This document shows positions 60,791 to 64,000 of a DNA stretch of 64,000 nt, piece after piece. The stretch is from Lingula anatina (Eukaryota; Brachiopoda; Lingulata; Lingulida; Lingulidae). The notes beneath the pieces were generated by a model. The model was not told where the DNA came from. It was given only the letters and a program-made list of their open reading frames with translations, and did not search any database. Both the position numbers and the translations under genes were made by a program. Numbering within the stretch: position 1 is the first letter of the stretch; each line of letters begins with the position of its first letter. The DNA lies in contig NW_019773516.1 in the NCBI RefSeq assembly GCF_001039355.2, positions 7,375 to 71,374 on the forward strand. Direction: 5' to 3'.

Positions 60791-61018
60791 TTAGATCCCC
60801 GCTATTACAGCCTGTACCGCAAGTTGGGTAGCTGTAGACTTTGTGTATAATTTCCCGTCCTCAATATACACGCCACCAGTGCCGCTGCCTCGCCTTTTTG
60901 TCGCCCCCCTCCTTAACGTACGGCATGGTTTGTGCATACACCACTCCTTATTACATCTACTACGTGTACCTTCTGTAGAAGATTGACAGAATCGAACTGG
61001 AACATTTATATTTTGCAT
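60791..61018 (-). CDS. Unrecognised small Cys-rich open frame, 75 codons
   Basis: ATG to stop on the minus strand in a locally GC-richer patch. It contains a Cys cluster (FCQSSTEGTRSRC, EWC, KPC), a basic stretch (RRGATKRRGSG) and a hydrophobic end (ATQLAVQAVIAGI). It is not recognised. It could be the last exon of a minus-strand gene that starts to the right, a degenerate element, or chance. No matching splice acceptor was identified with confidence. Confidence 0.25.
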   Translation of the reverse strand: MQNINVPVRFCQSSTEGTRSRCNKEWCMHKPCRTLRRGATKRRGSGTGGVYIEDGKLYTKSTATQLAVQAVIAGI

Positions 61019-61063
61019 AAAATAAAAACATTGAAAATATATTTATTTTACGTTTGTTGTTGT

Positions 61064-61072
61064 TGCTTGCTT

Positions 61073-61107
<35 letters not shown>

Positions 61108-61858
61108 TTGATGCATATATAAAACGGGTTGCAAACTCACCTAGGTGTTAATTCTATTAACTTCGTGTTGTATGATAACTCTGTTAAAAGCTCGATAAAT
61201 CATCTTACATCCAGTAACGTTTTTATTCACTTACAGGTTACATCATATAGAAAAGTACACCACTTCATGGATAATAGCTTCTGTGAAACGCGCCATCACA
61301 AATGTAGATATTATTGATTTTCTTATCCTCTTAGATTAAAAGGTTAGATACGTAAGAGTGGTTTTGACGTGAGTTTGGTATATACGACTATCTTTAGACT
61401 TGCATTTGGTCATAAAATCAAAAAGGTAGAATACCGGACAAAGTTGTGTCATAGCAAAACACAGTAGGGCCTAATAACTAATATGCATTGTTATTCTCCG
61501 TTTTTCCTGGTCATTAGTCTAAAGGGTTAGATTCCATGACATATTTTACAACAATGTTATACATAATTTAATCAAGAGAAAATTACTTCAATACTTCCCA
61601 CGCTATTAGTTAAAATAATTGATTCAAAACAAGTGAAATTGCTGTAATGATCATTTGGTTCTAGTCATTAGTTTAGAACATTCAACTCGTTTTCAAAGTA
61701 TTGTGTATTTTGTCAGACGAAAGCATTCCGTACGCTGGCCTAAACACACGAAGCTATAGAATTCGATATTCATTATTTTGGTTTTGTTTCGAGACACGAA
61801 AATTCATCATTCTTTAGGTTTCAGTATCAAATATATTGTTATGTTCTAAAATATATTG
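61064..61858. repeat. Duplicated block of about 0.8 kb, copy 1
   Basis: Starts in a (CT)n run, continues CGTGTTGATGCATATATAAA, and ends AAAATATATTG just before a single N at 61859. Matches 61870-62691 at an offset of 833 bp with a few substitutions and a different microsatellite length. Confidence 0.9.
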
Positions 61859-61865
61859 NTTTTTT

Positions 61866-61869
<4 letters not shown>

Positions 61870-61940
<71 letters not shown>

Positions 61941-62691
61941 TTGATGCATATATAAAACGGGTTGCAAACCCACCTAGGTGTTAATTCTATTAACTTCATG
62001 CTGTATGATAACTCAGTTAAAAGCTCGATAAATCATCTTACATCCAGTAACGTTTTTATTCACTTACAGGTTACATCATATAAAAAAATGTAAACCACTT
62101 AATGGATAATAGCTTCTGTGAAACGCGCCATCACAAATGTAGATATTATTGATTTTCTTATCCTCTTAGATTAAAAGGTTAGATACGTAAGAGTGGTTTT
62201 AACGTGAGTTTGGTATATACGACTATCTTTAGACTTGCATTTGGTCATAAAATCAAAAAGGTAGAATACCGGTCAAAGTTGTGTCATAGCAAAACACAGT
62301 AGGGCCTAATAACTAATATGCATTGTTATTCTCCGTTTTTCCTGGTCATTAGTCTAAAGGGTTAGATTCCATGACATATTTTACAACAATGTTATACATA
62401 ATTTAATCAAGAGAAAATTACTTCAATGCTTCCCACGCTATTAGTTTAAATAATTAATTCAAAACAAGTGAAATTGCTGTAATGATCATTTGGTTCTAGT
62501 CATTAGTTTAGAACATTCAACTCGTTTTCAAAGTATTGTGTATTTTGTCAGACGAAAGCATTCCGTACGCTGGCCTAAACACACGAAGCTATAGAATTCG
62601 ATATTCATTATTTTGGTTTTGTTTCGAGACACGAAAATTCATCATTCTTGAGGTTTCAGTATCAAATGTATTGTTATGTTCTAAAATATAT
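61870..62691. repeat. Duplicated block of about 0.8 kb, copy 2
   Basis: Begins with a long (CT)n run (61871-61937) right after the N and a poly-T, then follows copy 1 closely. Both copies contain an ATATATAAAA TATA-box-like string (near 61113 and 61946), which could belong to a promoter of a gene to the right; nothing in the window confirms this. Confidence 0.9.
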
Positions 62692-63245
62692 TGTTATGTT
62701 CTAAAACCGTATAATCCATCACTCTACCATAACATGCAATGAGTAACACTCATCGATTGGGCAGCTAAGTACCAGTAGCGCACTGAAAGATTTTGACCAG
62801 GTCTAAAATTTTTAACCACGGTATTTTTTATGAAAGGTCTTAGATGAGTTCGTGGCATAAGGTCAATGAAAAATTGGATAATGTAGGCAAAATTTAAATG
62901 TGAATATTCCCAATGGCATAGGCAGCTTTAAAACAACTTCCAGGGTGGCCGAACTGAGTTCAAACTCTGTGTTGTGACTATTTCATTTTCATGTTTCTTT
63001 CTTGATCATCACACTTGACCAGTTGGGACCGAAAACATTCGTTTGAAAACCTTTTTTTTAATTGTTGAGATCCCTTTAAATATGACCAACATTCAAACTT
63101 ATATATAAATGAAATTAAGATCTTGTTAGAATGTCTCAGACACACAAAGGCATTGATAAATAGGAAGCATCATCCCTTTCAAGGTTGTAGAAAAATATTT
63201 TCCCGTACCTGGAAGGGGGGGGGGTAATTGGAACTCGCTTTACAA
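62692..63245. other. Intergenic, nothing recognised
   Basis: AT-rich unique sequence with a poly-G tract near 63217-63225. Confidence 0.5.
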
Positions 63246-63812
63246 TTTTTGAATTACAACCCATGTACACTTGTAGTAGGATAAACCTTCAAGATTTAAA
63301 TACAAAGCACAAAATTTTAAATACAAAATTCAGCAAATAACAGTCAAACATTAATAGAGCTAGGAGATCCGGGCCCCTGTCTTGGAAAATGTTCTTGTCA
63401 TGACCCAAAATAATCGATGAAATAAACATCGGACTACGATCACGACAGAAAAAAAGGCTACTGGTAGAGGAATTAGAACACAGGGGCAGACAACGAGGCC
63501 TATAATGTTATAATTGCAGGCCTATTCANTTTTTGAATTACAACCCATGTACACTTGTAGTAGGATAAACCTTCAAGATTTAAATACAAAGCACAAAATT
63601 TTAAATACAAAATTCAGCAAATAACAGTCAAACATTAATAGAGCTAGGAGATCCGGGCCCCTGTCTTGGAAAATGTTCTTGTCATGACCCAAAATAATCG
63701 ATGAAATAAACATCGGACTACGATCACGACAGAAAAAAAGGCTACTGGTAGAGGAATTAGAACACAGGGGCAGACAACGAGGCCTATAATGTTATAATTG
63801 CAGGCCTATTCA
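63246..63812. repeat. Direct duplication of about 283 bp joined by a single N
   Basis: The stretch from TTTTTGAATTACAACCC to GCAGGCCTATTCA occurs twice in a row, with an N near 63530 between copies. The only difference noticed is a 2-bp CA indel. Confidence 0.9.
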
Positions 63813-64000
63813 TTAATCTTCCTATGCTGACAAAGATCGATGATGCCTATATTGGGTGGGTAGACAAAAAAAGAGAGAACTGAACCATACCAAAATGGAT
63901 ACACTTTTAGTCTCGCTTGAGCAATGTTTTGGCGTTTTAACAAGGTATGCGATGTTTTTAGAAGTTATACAGTGCGTGTTAGAATGGCCAAAAATTAATT

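Noticed and set aside
61814-61999. Minus-strand Arg-Glu repeat frame
   Set aside because: Translation of a CT microsatellite crossing an N.
1-64000. Prokaryotic-type systems (operons, CRISPR, toxin-antitoxin, phage) and tRNA genes
   Set aside because: No ribosome-binding sites, operon-like ORF packing, spaced repeats or tRNA B-box-like GGTTCGANTCC strings were seen; the window is intron-rich animal DNA.

Overview
This is a eukaryotic (metazoan) genomic window: AT-rich DNA with short phase-matched exons, GT/AG introns, many microsatellites and small terminal-inverted-repeat elements. The encoded proteins are animal-specific (calnexin with a vertebrate-like tail, a full KIBRA/WWC protein). Repeat style, short-range polymorphic duplications and overall composition suggest a highly heterozygous marine invertebrate, probably a bivalve mollusc; the taxon is an inference, not something the sequence proves.

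Three loci lie on the + strand. (1) 1-4017: the 3' part of a calnexin gene, from the P-domain repeats to the stop codon. It carries two consecutive homologous, same-phase exons that each encode the single transmembrane segment, which strongly suggests mutually exclusive exons. (2) About 6162-16627: a divergent protein kinase-like gene. It has a glycine loop, a beta3 Lys, HND and DLG motifs, but a short activation segment and no APE motif. Its last four exons occur twice (11942-13241 and 15227-16627), on either side of an 898-base run of N. One copy has a premature stop and a degraded poly(A) hexamer, the other is intact. (3) 19787-58763: a complete KIBRA (WWC1-like) Hippo-pathway scaffold gene of 22 constitutive coding exons plus one likely 96-nt cassette exon, about 1312 or 1344 residues. 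It encodes two WW domains, coiled coils, a Ser-rich middle, a C2 domain, an acidic stretch, an aPKC-binding-like region and a conserved C-terminal block.

The first KIBRA exon and its promoter are present twice as near-identical 1.3-kb blocks joined by one N (20380). The same pattern, a direct duplication abutting an N, recurs at 14246-15143, 61859 and near 63530. Several of these copies are therefore best read as uncollapsed haplotypes or gap-filling artefacts until proven otherwise.

Intergenic and intronic DNA holds microsatellites, at least two families of TIR elements (6892-7232 and 11211-11387; 31731-32289), a candidate third one (17876-18272), and a 155-161-bp tandem repeat array (13528-14160). 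No rRNA, tRNA, CRISPR or prokaryotic feature was seen.

The most interesting biology is the duplicated transmembrane exon of calnexin with a potential intronic RNA stem between the copies, the PPxY motif in a protein that itself carries WW domains, and the activation-loop-poor kinase. There is no sign of an operon-like system, and the three genes have no evident shared pathway.
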